The notes: generated from the sequence alone by a model not told the origin. Positions 33,564-48,817 are shown, numbered from the stretch's first letter. The stretch: DNA of 64,000 nucleotides from Symsagittifera roscoffensis (GCF_963678635.1 NC_087065.1:8891209-8955208), one strand, 5' to 3'. Numbers and translations are program-made.

Positions 33564-34015
33564 TACCTTACAAACTGTAAGTGATTCAGCTGACTTTGCT
33601 ATTGAATCTTTACAGTTTTGCGGCTTCTCCCCACTTGTTCTAGAAGTAAAGCGGTCTGGAGTTGGTATTTTTGTTCAGTATGCAAAAAGAGATTTGTTTT
33701 CGCTGATGTTTTATCTGATTATTCCATGTTTTGTTAGATTGCTCTTTCAAAGGACAAAAAATGATTTTGTTTTTAAAAAAAGAGATAGGTCGCTTGTGGT
33801 GTTAAAAAATCAATTGCAAAAAACTTTTTAAATCAAATTTATGACACAAATTTCTAATGACATTTTTTTGTTTTCCGTTCACTGGGTGTCCACCTACGTA
33901 TTATCAACTTAGATGCCACTCAATAAATACAAAAAAAATTATATATGTAAAGTTTGTTCGTTTTCTGAATTTTTGCATTTTTTCCAAAAAAAAAAATTTC
34001 AACATTTTTCAACAG
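33564..34015 (+). repeat. Copy of the left flank inside the array
   Basis: About 450 bp matching 11103-11550 lies between a C-run/CA stretch (about 33530-33560) and the next GAACGTAGTCCAG. It makes this unit about 1.56 kb long. The monomer that follows is the same type as monomer 1 (GAAGAAAGGCAT, AACAGCAATAGTATGAATG). Confidence 0.85.
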
Positions 34016-36859
34016 CCAAGGAACGTAGTCCAGACTTCTATATAGGTCGTGATTTTTGTTTCTTCCATTTTTTCTCGAGAAAAGTCTTCTTTTTTTGTTC
34101 AGACTCAAATTTAATTTTTCGCTGTTTGAACTTCGAATTTTTGAAGTTCATTTCATTTTCTTTATTGGAAGAAAGGCATTCTCCCCTATCGAACAGCAAT
34201 AGTATGAATGTCACAACAAAAAATCATAATGTAATATCGAAAAGGAATTAATTTATCCGTTATCTCACTGAACTTGAAGTGCTACCTATTGTTTCAGTTG
34301 AAAATTTACCAAAGAAAACAAATCAATTTTTTCCTGTTTACTTGCGTTTTTTACTTTTTTCCAACTTCTTCTTGGCTATGCTGTCACATAAAAATTTCCG
34401 ACCCAATTTTGTCTCACCTGCTTGCATGCTATGATTAGGTTGTATCGCAATCGAAAAAGGTTTTGATCATTAGATAGGAGAGATTCCAAATTAGCGAGCT
34501 TCTATTTGATATATTATATTCTTCGAAATTCGATCGTTTCAAAGCTGTAAATTTTTTGGTTCCCTTGTTTCTCTTGTTTGTCTCATTGTTTGTCTTTGAT
34601 TATATAATAACTGAGCAATTGCGTATATAATTAAGCGAGATCTGCCGCATTTGAGAAAAGTAAGCAAAGTTGATTATAATTGATTTTCGAGTTCGAACAT
34701 TTTGTCAATATAATCGACTCCCATGTTACACTCAGACAACAAAAATGGACAAAAAAAATCTATTCTCCCAGCAAAAACATCACGCAATATAACGCATTTG
34801 AATTCCATTAAAACAGTTTATGTAATATGTAGAAAACTACATTAAATTGGAAAAAATTTTCTACTTTATTTTTGTTTCGCGTCGTGCAAAATAAAGCAAG
34901 AGTTTTTGCAATTATCAAGGGAGTAATGCGGAAATTTAGCAAAGAAGAGTACAACCTACTCCATCTCTAAACTTAAACTTTCACAAATTGCAGAAAGATT
35001 CTGTTAACCACTAATACCCTAAAGTTTGCCCCCCTGACGCCTTCTAAAGCCCCATCTCAACATTTGCCTCTCTATCCCTCTCCCAACTGACTACCTGAAA
35101 AAATTAATCAAGTTTTTTTAACAGTCGAGGAACGTAGTCCAGACTTCTATATGAGTCGTAGTTGTTTTTTGTTCCATTCATTCTTGAAAAAATGTTTCTT
35201 TTTTTTGTTCAGACTCAAACTTTTGAAAGGAAGGCATACTCCCCTATCGAACAGCGATAGTATAAATGTCACAGAAAAATAATCTACTTGTAATATCGAA
35301 AACGGAATTTTTTTATCCGTTATCTTACTGAACTTAAAGTTCTACTATTGTTTCAGTTGAAAATTTACCAAAGAAAACAAATCCATTTTTCCTGTTTAAT
35401 TGCGTTTTTTACTCTTTTCCAACTTCTTCTTGGCTATGTTGTCACATAATTATTTCCATCCCATTTTTGTCTCATCTGCTTGCATGCTGTGCTTAGTTTG
35501 TATCGCAATTGAAAAGGTGTTGATCATTAGTTAGGAGAGATTCCAAATTAGCGAGTTTCAATGTGATATCTTATACTCTTCGAATTTTGAACATTTCAAA
35601 GCTGCCAATTTTTTTGGTTCCCTCGTTTGTCTTTTTGTCTCCTTGTTTGTCTTTGAATATGCAATAACTGAGCAATTGCGAGTTTAAGTTAGCGAGATCT
35701 CCCTCATTTAAGAAAAGTAAGAAAATTTTTTTTTTTTAATGATTTTTCGTGGTCGAACATTCTGTCAATATAAACGACTCCCATGTTACGCTCAGACAAC
35801 CAAATTGGACAGAAATTGAAATTAATTCTGTTTTTCCCTGCAAAAACATAACACCTTATATTGCTTTTGAATTCCATCATAATAGTTCATAAAATAAGTA
35901 GAAAATCAGATTAAAGTGGAAAAAATTTTTCTACTTTGTTTTTGTTTCGCGTCGTGCAAGTTAATGCATAAATTTTTGCAATTATCGAAGGAGTAATGCG
36001 GAAATATAGCAAAGGAGAGTACTGCCTACTCCATCTCTAAATTTATACTTTCACAAATTGCAAAAAGATTCTGTGAACCTCTAAATCCCTAAATCTTGCC
36101 CCCTTGCCGCCTTACAACTCGCCATCTCAACATTTGCCTCTCTGCCCCCCCACAATTGAACTATACCTTTCACACTTGACTACCTGAAAAAATTTAATCA
36201 AGTTTTTTTAACTGTCGAAGAATGTAGTCCAGGCTTCTATATAGGTCGTGGTTGTTTTTTCTTCCGTTTTTTCTCGAAAAAATTTTTCTTTTTTTTGTTC
36301 AGACTCAAACTTATTTTTTTTTGCTGTTTGATTTTTGAATGTTTCAAGTTCAACTCAATTTCTTTATTGAAAGGAAGGCATACTCCCCTATCGAACAGCG
36401 ATAGTATAAATGGCACAAAAAACAATCGACTTGAAATATTGAAAACGGAATTAATTTATCCGTTATCTCACTGAAGTTAAAGTTCTACCTATTGTTCCAG
36501 TTGAAAATTTACCAAAGAAAACAAATCCTTTTTTTTCTGTTCACTTGCGTTTTTTTTAACTCTTTTCCAACTTCTTCTTGGCTATGTTGTCACATAATTA
36601 ATTCCATCCTATTTTGTCTCACTTGCTTGCATGCTATGCTTAGTTTTTATCGCAAACGAAAAAGGTGTTGATCATTAGTTAGGAGAGATTCCAAATTAGC
36701 GAGTTTCAATGTGATATCTTATACTCTTCGAAATTTGAACATTTCAAAGCTGCCAATTTATTTGGTTCCCTCGTTTGTCTTTTTTTCTCATTGTTTGTCT
36801 TTGAATATACAATAACTGAGCAATTGCGAGTTTAAGTTAGTGAGATCTCCCTCTTTTAA

Positions 36860-39800
36860 GAAAAGTAAGAAAAAATTATTTTGATGATTTTTCGTGGTCG
36901 AACATTCTGTCAATATAAACGACTCCCATGTTACGCTCAGAGAACCAAATTGGACAAAAATTGAAAATAATTCTGTTTTTCCCTGCAACAAAACATAACA
37001 TCTTATATTGCTTTTGAATTCCATAATAATAGTTCATGTAATAAATAGAAAATCAGATTAAAGTGAAAAAAAATTTTCTACTTTGTTTTTGTTTCGCGTC
37101 GTGCAAATTAATGCATGAATTTTGCAATTATCGAAGGAGTAATGCGGAAATATAACAAAGGAGAGTACTGCCTACTCCATCTCTAATTTTATACCTTCAC
37201 AAATTGCAAAAAGATTCTGTGAACCTCTAAATCCCTAAATCTTGCCCCCTTGCCGCCTTACAACTCGCCATCTCAACATTTGCCTCTCTGCCCCCCCCCC
37301 CACAATTGAACTATACCTTTGACACTTGACTACCTGAAAAAAGTTAATCAAGTTTTTTTAACTGTCGAAGAATGTAGTCCAGGCTTCTATATAGGTCGTG
37401 GTTGTTTTTTCTTCCGTTTTTTCTCGAAAAAATTTTTCTTTTTTTTGTTCAGACTCAAACTTATTTTTTTTTTGCTGTTTGATTTTTGAATGTTTCAAGT
37501 TCAACTCAATTTCTTTATTGAAAGGAAGGCATACTCCCCTATCGAACAGCGATAGTATAAATGGCACAAAAAACAATCGACTTGAAATATTGAAAACGGA
37601 ATTAATTTATCCGTTATCTCACTGAAATTAAAGTTCTACTTATTGTTCCAGTTGAAAATTTACCAAAGAAAACAAATCCATTTTTTTCTGTTTACTTGCG
37701 TTTTTTTAACTTTTTTCCAACTTCTTCTTGGCTATGTTGTCACATAATTAATTCCATCCTATTTTTGTCTCACCTGCTTGCATGCTATGCTTAGTTTGTA
37801 TCGCAAACGAAAAGGTGTTGATCATCATTTAGGAGAGATTCCAAATTAGCGAGCTTCAAAGTGATATCTTTGATTCTTCGAAATTCGAACGTTTCAAAGC
37901 TGCCATTTTTTGGTTCCCTTGTTTGTCTTTTTTTTATCTCATTGTTTGTCTTTCTTTATACATCAACTGAGTTATTGCGTGTTTAAATTAGCGAGCTCTC
38001 CCGCTTTAAAGAAAAGTAAGAAAAAAGGATGATAATGGATTTTTGTGGTCGAACATTTTGTCAATATAATCAACTCCCATGTTACGCTCAGACAACCAAA
38101 TTGGACAGAAATTGAAAGTAATTCTGTTTTTCCCTGCAAAAAGATCACCCATTATAATGCATTTAATTCACTATAATAAGTTATGTAATATTTAGAAATC
38201 ACAATAAAGTGGAAAATTTTTTCTACTTTGTTTTTGCTTCGCGTCGAGTAAAATAATGCAAGAGCTTTTGCAATTATCGACGGAGTAATGCGGAAATGTA
38301 AAAAAGGAGAGTACGGCTTATTCCATCTCTAAACTTATACTTTTATAAATTGCGAAAAGATTCTGTTAACCTCTAAATCCCTAAAATTTGTCCCCATGCC
38401 GCCTTACAACTCGCCATCTCAACATTTGCCTCTCTGCCCTCCCCCACACACCTGAACTATACCTTTCACACTTGATTACCTGAAAAAAATTAATCAAGTT
38501 TTTTTAACTGTCGAAGAACGTAGTCCAGGCTTCTATATAGGTCGTGGTTGTTTTTTCTTCCGTTCATTCTTGAAAAAATTTTTCTTTTTTTTGTTCAGAC
38601 TCAAACTTTTGAAAGGAAGGCATACTCCACTATCGAACAGCAATAGTATAAATGTCACAGAAAAATAATCTACTTGTAATATCGAAAACGGAATTATTTT
38701 ATCCGTTATCTTACTGAACTTAAAGTTCTACTATTGTTTCAGTTGAAAATTTACCAAAGAAAACAAATCCATTTTTCCTGTTTAATTGCGTTTTTTACTC
38801 TTTTCCAACTTCTTCTTGGCTATGTTGTCGCATAATTATTTCCATCCTTTTTTTGTCTCACCTGCTTGCATGCTATGCTTAGTTTGTATCGCAAACGAAA
38901 AGGTGTTGGTCATTAGTTAGGAGAGATTCCAAATTAGCGAGTTTCAATGTGATATCTTATACTCTTCGAATTTTGAACATTTCAAAGCTGCCAATTTTTT
39001 TGGTTCCCTCGTTTGTCTTTTTTTCTCATTGTTTGTCTTTGAATATACAATAACTGAGCAATTGCGAGTTTAAGTTAACGAGATCTCCCTCATTTAAGAA
39101 AAGTAAGAAAAATTTATTTTGATGATTTTTCGTGGTCGAACATTCTGTCAATATAAACGACTCCCATGTTACGCTCAAACAACCAAATTGGACAGAAATT
39201 GAAATTAATTCTGTTTTTCCCTGCAAAAAAATAACACCTTATATTGTTTTTGAATTCCATTATAATAGTTCATGTAATAAGTAGAAAATCAGATTAAAGT
39301 GGAAAAAATTTTTCCACTTTGTTTTTGTTTCGCGTCGTGCAAATTAATGCATGAATTTTTGCAATTATCGAAGGAGTAATGCGGAAATATAGCAAAGGAG
39401 AGTACTGCCTACTCCATCTCTAAACTTATATTTTCACAAATTGCAAAAAGATTCTGTGAACCTCTAAATCCCTAAATCTTGCCCCCTTGCCGCCTTACAA
39501 CTCGCCATCTCAACATTTGCGTCTCTATCTCCCCCCTCCTCCTCCACACACAAAAACTTGAACTATACCTTTCCCACTTGACTACCTGAAAAAAGATAAT
39601 CAAGTTTTTAACAGTCGAGGAATGTAGTCCAGACTTCTATAAAAATGGTGATTTTTTTTTCCGTTTTTTCTCGAGAAAATTTTTCTTTTTTTTATTCAGA
39701 CTCAAATTAGTTTTTCGCTGTTTGATTTTTGAATTTTTCAAGTCCAACTCCTTTATTTAAAGAAAAGCATACTCCCCGATCGAACAGCAATAGTATAAAT

Positions 39801-42800
39801 TTCACAAAAAATTATTTGACTTGTAATATCGGAAGCGGAAATAATTTATTCGTTATCTCACTGAGCTTAAAGTTCTACCTATTGTTCCAGTTGAAAATTT
39901 ACCAAAGAAAACAAATTCTTTTTTTTCTGTTCACGTGCGTTTTTTCTATCCTTTTCCAACTTCTTCTTGGCTATGTTGTCACACAATTAATTCCATCCTA
40001 TTTTTGTCTCACTTGCTTGCATGCTATGCTTAGTTTGTATCGCAAACGAAAAAGGTGTTGATCATTAGTTATGAGAGATTCCAAATTAGCGAGTTTCAAT
40101 GTTATATCTTATACTCTTCGAAATTTGAACATTTCAAGGCTGCCAATTTTTTGGTTCCCCCGTTTGTCTTTTTTGTCTCATTGTTTGTCTTTGCTTATAC
40201 AATAACTGAGTAATTGCGAGTTTAAGTTAGCGAGATCTCCCTCATTTAAGAAAAGTAAGAAAAATTGATTTCGATGATTTTTCGTGATCGAACATTCTGT
40301 CAATATAAACGACTCCCATGTTACCCTCAGACAACCAAATTGGACAGAAATTGAAAGTAATTCTGTTTTCCCTGCAAAAACATAACACCTTACATTGCTT
40401 TTGAATTCCATTATAATAGTTCATTTCATGTAAAAAGTAGAAAACCAGATTAAAGTGGAAAAATTTTTTCTACTTTGTTTTTGTTTCGCGTCGTGCAAAA
40501 TAAGGCAAGAAAATTTGCAATTATTGAAGGAGTAATGCGGAAATATAGCAAAGGGGAGTACGGCCTACTCCATCTCTAAACTTATACTTTCACAAATTGC
40601 AGAAAGATTCTGTGAACCTCTAAATCCCTAAATCTTGCCACCTTGCCGCCTTACAACTCGCCATCTCAACATTTGCGTCTCTACCCCCCCCCCCCTCCTC
40701 CACACACATACACTTGAACTATACTTTTCCCACTTGACTACCTGAAAAAAGTTACTCGAGTTTTTTAACAGTCGAGGAATGTAGTTCAGACTTCTATAAA
40801 GGTCGTGATTGTTTTTTCTTCCGTTTTTTCTGGAGAAAATTTTTCTTTTTTTTAATTCAGACTCAAACTTAGTTTTTCGCTGTTTGATTTTTGAATTTTT
40901 CAAGTCCAACTCCTTTATTTAAAGAAAAGCATACTCCCCGATCGAACAGCAATAGTATAAATTTCACAAAAAATTATTTGACTTGTAATATCGGAAGCGG
41001 AATTAATTTATTCGTTATCTCACTGAGCTTAAAGTTCTACCTATTGTTCCAGTTGAAAATTTACCAAAGAAAACAAATCCATTTTTTTCTGTTCACGTGC
41101 GTTTTTTCTATCCTTTTCCAACTTCTTCTTGGCTATGTTGTCACATAATTATTTCCATCCTATTTTTGTCTCACCTGCTTGCATGCTATGCTTTGTTTGT
41201 ATCGCAAAATAAAAAGGTGTTGATCATTAGTTATGAGAGATTCCAAATTAGCGAGTTTAAATGTGATATCTTATACTCTTCCAAATTTGAACATTTCAAA
41301 GCTGCCAATTTTTTTGGTTCCTTCGTTTGTCTTTTTTGTCTCATTGTTTGTCTTTGTTTATACAAAAACTGAGAAATTGCGAGTTCAAGTTAACGAGATC
41401 TCCCTCATTTAAGAAAAGTAAGAAAAAATTATTTTGATGATTTTTCGTGGTCGAACATTCTGTCAATATAAACGACTCCCATGTTACGCTCAGAGAACCA
41501 AATTGGACAAAAATTGAAAATAATTCTGTTTTTCCCTGCAAAAAACATAACATCTTATATTGCTTTTGAATTCCATAATAATAGTTCATGTAATAAATAG
41601 AAAATCAGATTAAAGTGAAAAAAATTTTTCTACTTTGTTTTTGTTTCGCGTCGTGCAAATTAATGCATGAATTTTGCAATTATCGAAGGAGTAATGCGGA
41701 AATATAACAAAGGAGAGTACTGCCTACTCCATCTCTAATTTTATACCTTCACAAATTGCAAAAAGATTCTGTGAACCTCTAAATCCCTAAATCTTGCCCC
41801 CTTGCCGCCTTACAACTCGCCATCTCAACATTTGCCTCTCTGCCCCCCCCCACAATTGAACTATACCTTTGACACTTGACTACCTGAAAAAAGTTAATCA
41901 AGTTTTTTTAACTGTCGAAGAATGTAGTCCAGGCTTCTATATAGATCGTGGTTGTTTTTTCTTCCGTTTTTTCTCGAAAAAATTTTTCTTTTTTTTGTTC
42001 AGACTCAAACTTATTTTTTTTTTGCTGTTTGATTTTTGAATGTTTCAAGTTCAACTCAATTTCTTTATTGAAAGGAAGGCATACTCCCCTATCGAACAGC
42101 GATAGTATAAATGGCACAAAAAACAATCGACTTGAAATATTGAAAACGGAATTAATTTATCCGTTATCTCACTGAAATTAAAGTTCTACTTATTGTTCCA
42201 GTTGAAAATTTACCAAAGAAAACAAATCCATTTTTTTCTGTTTACTTGCGTTTTTTAAACTTTTTTCCAACTTCTTCTTGGCTATGTTGTCACATAATTA
42301 ATTCCATCCTATTTTTGTCTCACCTGCTTGCATGCTATGCTTAGTTTGTATCGCAAACGAAAAGGTGTTGATCATCATTTAGGAGAGATTCCAAATTAGC
42401 GAGCTTCAAAGTGATATCTTTGATTCTTCGAAATTCGAACGTTTCAAAGCTGCCATTTTTTGGTTCCCTTGTTTGTCTTTTTTTTATCTCATTGTTTGTC
42501 TTTCTTTATACATCAACTGAGTTATTGCGTGTTTAAATTAGCGAGCTCTCCCGCTTTAAAGAAAAGTAAGAAAAAAGGATGATAATGGATTTTTGTGGTC
42601 GAACATTTTGTCAATATAATCAACTCCCATGTTACGCTCAGACAACCAAATTGGACAGAAATTGAAAGTAATTCTGTTTTTCCCTGCAAAAAGATCACCC
42701 ATTATAATGCATTTAATTCACTATAATAAGTTATGTAATATTTAGAAATCACAATAAAATGGAAAATTTTTTCTACTTTGTTTTTGCTTCGCGTCGAGTA

Positions 42801-45800
42801 AAATAATGCAAGATCTTTTGCAATTATCGACGGAGTAATGCGGAAATGTAAAAAAGGAGAGTACGGCTTATTCCATCTCTAAACTTATACTTTTATAAAT
42901 TGCGAAAAGATTCTGTTAACCTCTAAATCCCTAAAATTTGTCCCCATGCCGCCTTACAACTCGCCATCTCAACATTTGCCTCTCTGCCCTCCCCCACACA
43001 CCTGAACTATACCTTTCACACTTGATTACCTGAAAAAAATTAATCAAGTTTTTTTAACTGTCGAAGAACGTAGTCCAGGCTTCTATATAGGTCGTGGTTG
43101 TTTTTTCTTCCGTTCATTCTTGAAAAAATTTTTCTTTTTTTTGTTCAGACTCAAACTTTTGAAAGGAAGGCATACTCCACTATCGAACAGCAATAGTATA
43201 AATGTCACAGAAAAATAATCTACTTGTAATATCGAAAACGGAATTATTTTATCCGTTATCTTACTGAACTTAAAGTTCTACTATTGTTTCAGTTGAAAAT
43301 TTACCAAAGAAAACAAATCCATTTTTCCTGTTTAATTGCGTTTTTTACTCTTTTCCAACTTCTTCTTGGCTTTTCTCCAACTTCTTCTTGGGTGTTGGTC
43401 ATTAGTTATGTCACATAATTATTTCCATCCTTTTTTTGTCTCACCTGCTTGCATGCTATGCTTAGTTTGTATCGCAAACGAAAAGGTGTTGGTCATTAGT
43501 TAGGAGAGATTCCAAATTAGCGAGTTTCAATGTGATATCTTATACTCTTCGAATTTTGAACATTTCAAAGCTGCCAATTTTTTTGGTTCCCTCGTTTGTC
43601 TTTTTTTCTCATTGTTTGTCTTTGAATATACAATAACTGAGCAATTGCGAGTTTAAGTTAACGAGATCTCCCTCATTTAAGAAAAGTAAGAAAAATTTAT
43701 TTTGATGATTTTTCGTGGTCGAACATTCTGTCAATATAAACGACTCCCATGTTACGCTCAAACAACCAAATTGGACAGAAATTGAAATTAATTCTGTTTT
43801 TCCCTGCAAAAAAATAACACCTTATATTGTTTTTGAATTCCATTATAATAGTTCATGTAATAAGTACAAAATCAGATTAAAGTGGAAAAAATTTTTCCAC
43901 TTTGTTTTTGTTTCGCGTCGTGCAAATTAATGCATGAATTTTTGCAATTATCGAAGGAGTAATGCGGAAATATAGCAAAGGAGAGTATTGCCTACTCCAT
44001 CTCTAAACTTATATTTTCACAAATTGCAAAAAGATTCTGTGAACCTCTAAATCCCTAAATCTTGCCCCCTTGCCGCCTTACAACTCGCCATCTCAACATT
44101 TGCGTCTCTATCTCCCCCCTCCTCCTCCACACACAAAAACTTGAACTATACCTTTCCCACTTGACTACCTGAAAAAAGATAATCAAGTTTTTAACAGTCG
44201 AGGAATGTAGTCCAGACTTCTATAAAAATGGTGATTTTTTTTCCGTTTTTTCTCGAGAAAATTTTTCTTTTTTTTATTCAGACTCAAATTAGTTTTTCGC
44301 TGTTTGATTTTTGAATTTTTCAAGTCCAACTACTTTATTTAAAGAAAAGCATACTCCCCGATCGAACAGCAATAGTATAAATTTCACAAAAAATTATTTG
44401 ACTTGTAATATCGGAAGCGGAATTAATTTATTCGTTATCTCACTGAGCTTAAAGTTCTACCTATTGTTCCAGTTGAAAATTTACCAAAGAAAACAAATTC
44501 TTTTTTTTCTGTTCACGTGCGTTTTTTCTATCCTTTTCCAACTTCTTCTTGGCTATGTTGTCACACAATTAATTCCATCCTATTTTTGTCTCACTTGCTT
44601 GCATGCTATGCTTAGTTTGTATCGCAAACGAAAAAGGTGTTGATCATTAGTTATGAGAGATTCCAAATTAGCGAGTTTCAATGTTATATCTTATACTCTT
44701 CGAAATTTGAACATTTCAAGGCTGCCAATTTTTTGGTTCCCCCGTTTGTCTTTTTTGTCTCATTGTTTGTCTTTGCTTATACAATAACTGAGTAATTGCG
44801 AGTTTAAGTTAGCGAGATCTCCCTCATTTAAGAAAAGTAAGAAAAATTGATTTCGATGATTTTTCGTGATCGAACATTCTGTCAATATAAACGACTCCCA
44901 TGTTACCCTCAGACAACCAAATTGGACAGAAATTGAAAGTAATTCTGTTTTCCCTGCAAAAACATAACACCTTACATTGCTTTTGAATTCCATTATAATA
45001 GTTCATTTCATGTAAAAAGTAGAAAACCAGATTAAAGTGGAAAAATTTTTTCTACTTTGTTTTTGTTTCGCGTCGTGCAAAATAATGCAAGAAAATTTGC
45101 AATTATTGAAGGAGTAATGCGGAAATATAGCAAAGGGGAGTACGGCCTACTCCATCTCTAAACTTATACTTTCACAAATTGCAGAAAGATTCTGTGAACC
45201 TCTAAATCCCTAAATCTTGCCACCTTGCCGCCTTACAACTCGCCATCTCAACATTTGCGTCTCTACCCCCCCCCCCCCCTCCCCTCCTCCACACACATAC
45301 ACTTGAACTATACTTTTCCCACTTGACTACCTGAAAAAAGTTACTCGAGTTTTTTAACAGTCGAGGAATGTAGTTCAGACTTCTATAAAGGTCGTGATTG
45401 TTTTTTCTTCCGTTTTTTCTGGAGAAAATTTTTCTTTTTTTAAATTCAGACTCAAACTTAGTTTTTCGCTGTTTGATTTTTGAATTTTTCAAGTCCAACT
45501 CCTTTATTTAAAGAAAAGCATACTCCCCGATCGAACAGCAATAGTATAAATTTCACAAAAAATTATTTGACTTGTAATATCGGAAGCGGAATTAATTTAT
45601 TCGTTATCTCACTGAGCTTAAAGTTCTACCTATTGTTCCAGTTGAAAATTTACCAAAGAAAACAAATCCATTTTTTTCTGTTCACGTGCGTTTTTTCTAT
45701 CCTTTTCCAACTTCTTCTTGGCTATGTTGTCACATAATTATTTCCATCCTATTTTTGTCTCACCTGCTTGCATGCTATGCTTTGTTTGTATCGCAAAATA

Positions 45801-45998
45801 AAAAGGTGTTGATCATTAGTTATGAGAGATTCCAAATTAGCGAGTTTAAATGTGATATCTTATACTCTTCCAAATTTGAACATTTCAAAGCTGCCAATTT
45901 TTTTGGTTCCTTCGTTTGTCTTTTTTGTCTCATTGTTTGTCTTTGTTTATACAGAAACTGAGCAATTGCGAGTTCAAGTTAACGAGATCTCCCTCATT
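36860..45998 (+). repeat. Duplicated 4-monomer block (period about 4.55-4.59 kb)
   Basis: 36860-41412 and 41413-45998 carry the same four monomer types in order with very few differences. The offset is 4550 bp at first and 4583-4589 bp later. Most of the change comes from a 34 bp insertion in the second copy at about 43372-43405, itself a scrambled local repeat of CTTCTTCTTGG and GGTGTTGGTCATTAGTTA. Confidence 0.85.
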
Positions 45999-48817
45999 TA
46001 AGAAGAGTAAAAAAAATTTATTTTGATGATTTTTCCTGTTCGAAATTTCTGTCAATATAAACGACTCCCATGTTACGCTCAGACAACAAAATTGGACAGA
46101 AATTGAAAATAATTCTGTTTTTCCTGCAAAAACATAAAACATTATAATGCAATTGATTCATTATAATAAATTATTTAATATGTAGAAAATCACATTAAAG
46201 TGGAAAAAGTTTTTCTACTTTGTTTTTGTTTCTCGTCCTGCAAAATAATGCAAGAATTTTTGCAATTACTGAAGGAGTATTGCGGAAATATAGCAAAGGA
46301 GAGTACGGCCTACTCCATCTCTAAACTTATGCTTTCACAAAATGCAAAAAGATTCTGTGAACCTCTAAATCCCTAAATCTTGCCACCTTGCCGCCTTACA
46401 ACTCGCCATCTCAACATTTGCGTCTCTACCCCCCCCCCCCCCCCCTCCTCCACACACATACACTTGAACTATACTTTTCCCACTTGACTACCTGAAAAAA
46501 GTTACTCGGGTTTTTTAACAGTCGAGGAATGTAGTTCAGACTTCTATAAAGGTCGTGATTGTTTTTTCTTCCGTTTTTTCTGGAGAAAATTTTTCTTTTT
46601 TTTAATTCAGACTCAAACTTAGTTTTTCGCTGTTTGATTTTTGAATTTTTCAAGTCCAACTCCTTTATTTAAAGAAAAGCATACTCCGCGATCGAACAGC
46701 AATAGTATAAATTTCACAAAAAATTATTTGACTTGTAATATCGGAAGCGGAATTAATTTATTCGTTATCTCACTGAGCTTAAAGTTCTACCTATTGTTCC
46801 AGTTGAAAATTTACCAAAGAAAACAAATCCATTTTTTTCTGTTCACGTGCGTTTTTTCTATCCTTTTCCAACTTCTTCTTGGCTATGTTGTCACATAATT
46901 ATTTCCATCCTATTTTTGTCTCACCTGCTTGCATGCTATGCTTTGTTTGTATCGCAAAATAAAAAGGTGTTGATCATTAGTTATGAGAGATTCCAAATTA
47001 GCGAGTTTAAATGTGATATCTTATACTCTTCCAAATTTGAACATTTCAAAGCTGCCAATTTTTTTGGTTCCTTCGTTTGTCTTTTTTGTCTCATTGTTTG
47101 TCTTTGTTTATACAAAAACTGAGCAATTGCGAGTTCAAGTTAACGAGATCTCCCTCATTTAAGAAGAGTAAAAAAAATTTATTTTGATGATTTTTCCTGG
47201 TCGAAATTTCTGTCAATATAAACGACTCCCATGTTACGCTCAGACAACAAAATTGGACAGAAATTGAAAATAATTCTGTTTTTCCTGCAAAAACATAAAA
47301 CATTATAATGCAATTGATTCATTATAATAAATTATTTAATATGTAGAAAATCACATTAAAGTGGAAAAAGTTTTCTCGTCCTGCAAAATAATGCAAGAAT
47401 TTTTGCAATTACTGAAGGAGTATTGCGGAAATATAGCAAAGGAGAGTACGGCCTACTCCATCTCTAAACTTATGCTTTCACAAAATGCAAAAAGATTCTG
47501 TGAACCTCTAAATCCCTAAATCTTGCCACCTTGCCGCCTTACAACTCGCCATCTCAACATTTGCGTCTCTACCCCCCCCCCCCTCCTCCACACACATACA
47601 CTTGAACTATACTTTTCCCACTTGACTACCTGAAAAAAGTTACTCGGGTTTTTTAACAGTCGAGGAATGTAGTTCAGACTTCTATAAAGGTCGTGATTGT
47701 TTTTTCTTCCGTTTTTTCTGGAGAAAATTTTTCTTTTTTTTAATTCAGACTCAAACTTAGTTTTTCGCTGTTTGATTTTTGAATTTTTCAAGTCCAACTC
47801 CTTTATTTAAAGAAAAGCATACTCCCCGATCGAACAGCAATAGTATAAATTTCACAAAAAATTATTTGACTTGTAAAATCGGAAGCGGAATTAATTTATT
47901 CGTTATCTCACTGAGCTTAAAGTTCTACCAATTGTTCCAGTTGAAAATTTACCAAAGAAAACAAATCCCTTTTTTTCTGTTCACGTGCGTTTTTTCTATC
48001 CTTTTCCAACTTCTTCTTGGCTATGTTGTCACACAATTAATTCCATCCTATTTTTGTCTCACTTGCTTGCATGCTATGCTTAGTTTGTATCGCAAACGAA
48101 AAAGGTGTTGATCATTAGTTATGAGAGATTCCAAATTAGCGAGTTTCAATGTTATATCTTATACTCTTCGAAATTTGAACATTTCAAGGCTGCCAATTTT
48201 TTGGTTCCTTCGTTTGTTTTTTTTGTCTCATTGTTTGTCTTTGTTTATACAAAAACTGAGCAATTGCGAGTTCAAGTTAACGAGATCTCCCTCATTTAAG
48301 AAGAGTAAAAAAATTTATTTTGATGATTTTTCCTGGTCGAAATTTCTGTCAATATAAACGACTCCCATGTTACGCTCAGACAACAAAATTGGACAGAAAT
48401 TGAAAATAATTCTGTTTTTCCTGCAAAAACATAAAACATTATAATGCAATTGGTTCATTATAATAAATTATTTAATATGTAGAAAATCACATTAAAGTGG
48501 AAAAAGTTTTTCTACTTTGTTTTTGTTTCTCGTCCTGCAAAATAATGCAAGAATTTTTGCAATTACTGAAGGAGTATTGCGGAAATATAGCAAAGGAGAG
48601 TACGGCCTACTCCATCTCTAAACTTATGCTTTCACAAAATGCAAAAAGATTCTGTGAACCTCTAAATCCCTAAATCTTGCCCCCTTGCCGCCTTCACAAC
48701 TCGCCATCTCAACATTTGCGTCTCTACCCCCCCCCCTCCTCCTCCACACACACACACTTGAACTATACCTTTCCCACTTGACTACCTGAAAAAAGATAAT
48801 CAAGTTTTTAACAGTCG
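45361..48817 (+). repeat. Run of three nearly identical adjacent monomers
   Basis: Monomers starting near 45361, 46521 and 47659 share nearly all variants (CCTTTATTTAAAG, AAAAAATTATTTGACTTG, TATGCTTTGTTTG in the first two). They differ mainly in C-run length and small indels, which suggests recent local homogenisation. Confidence 0.65.
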
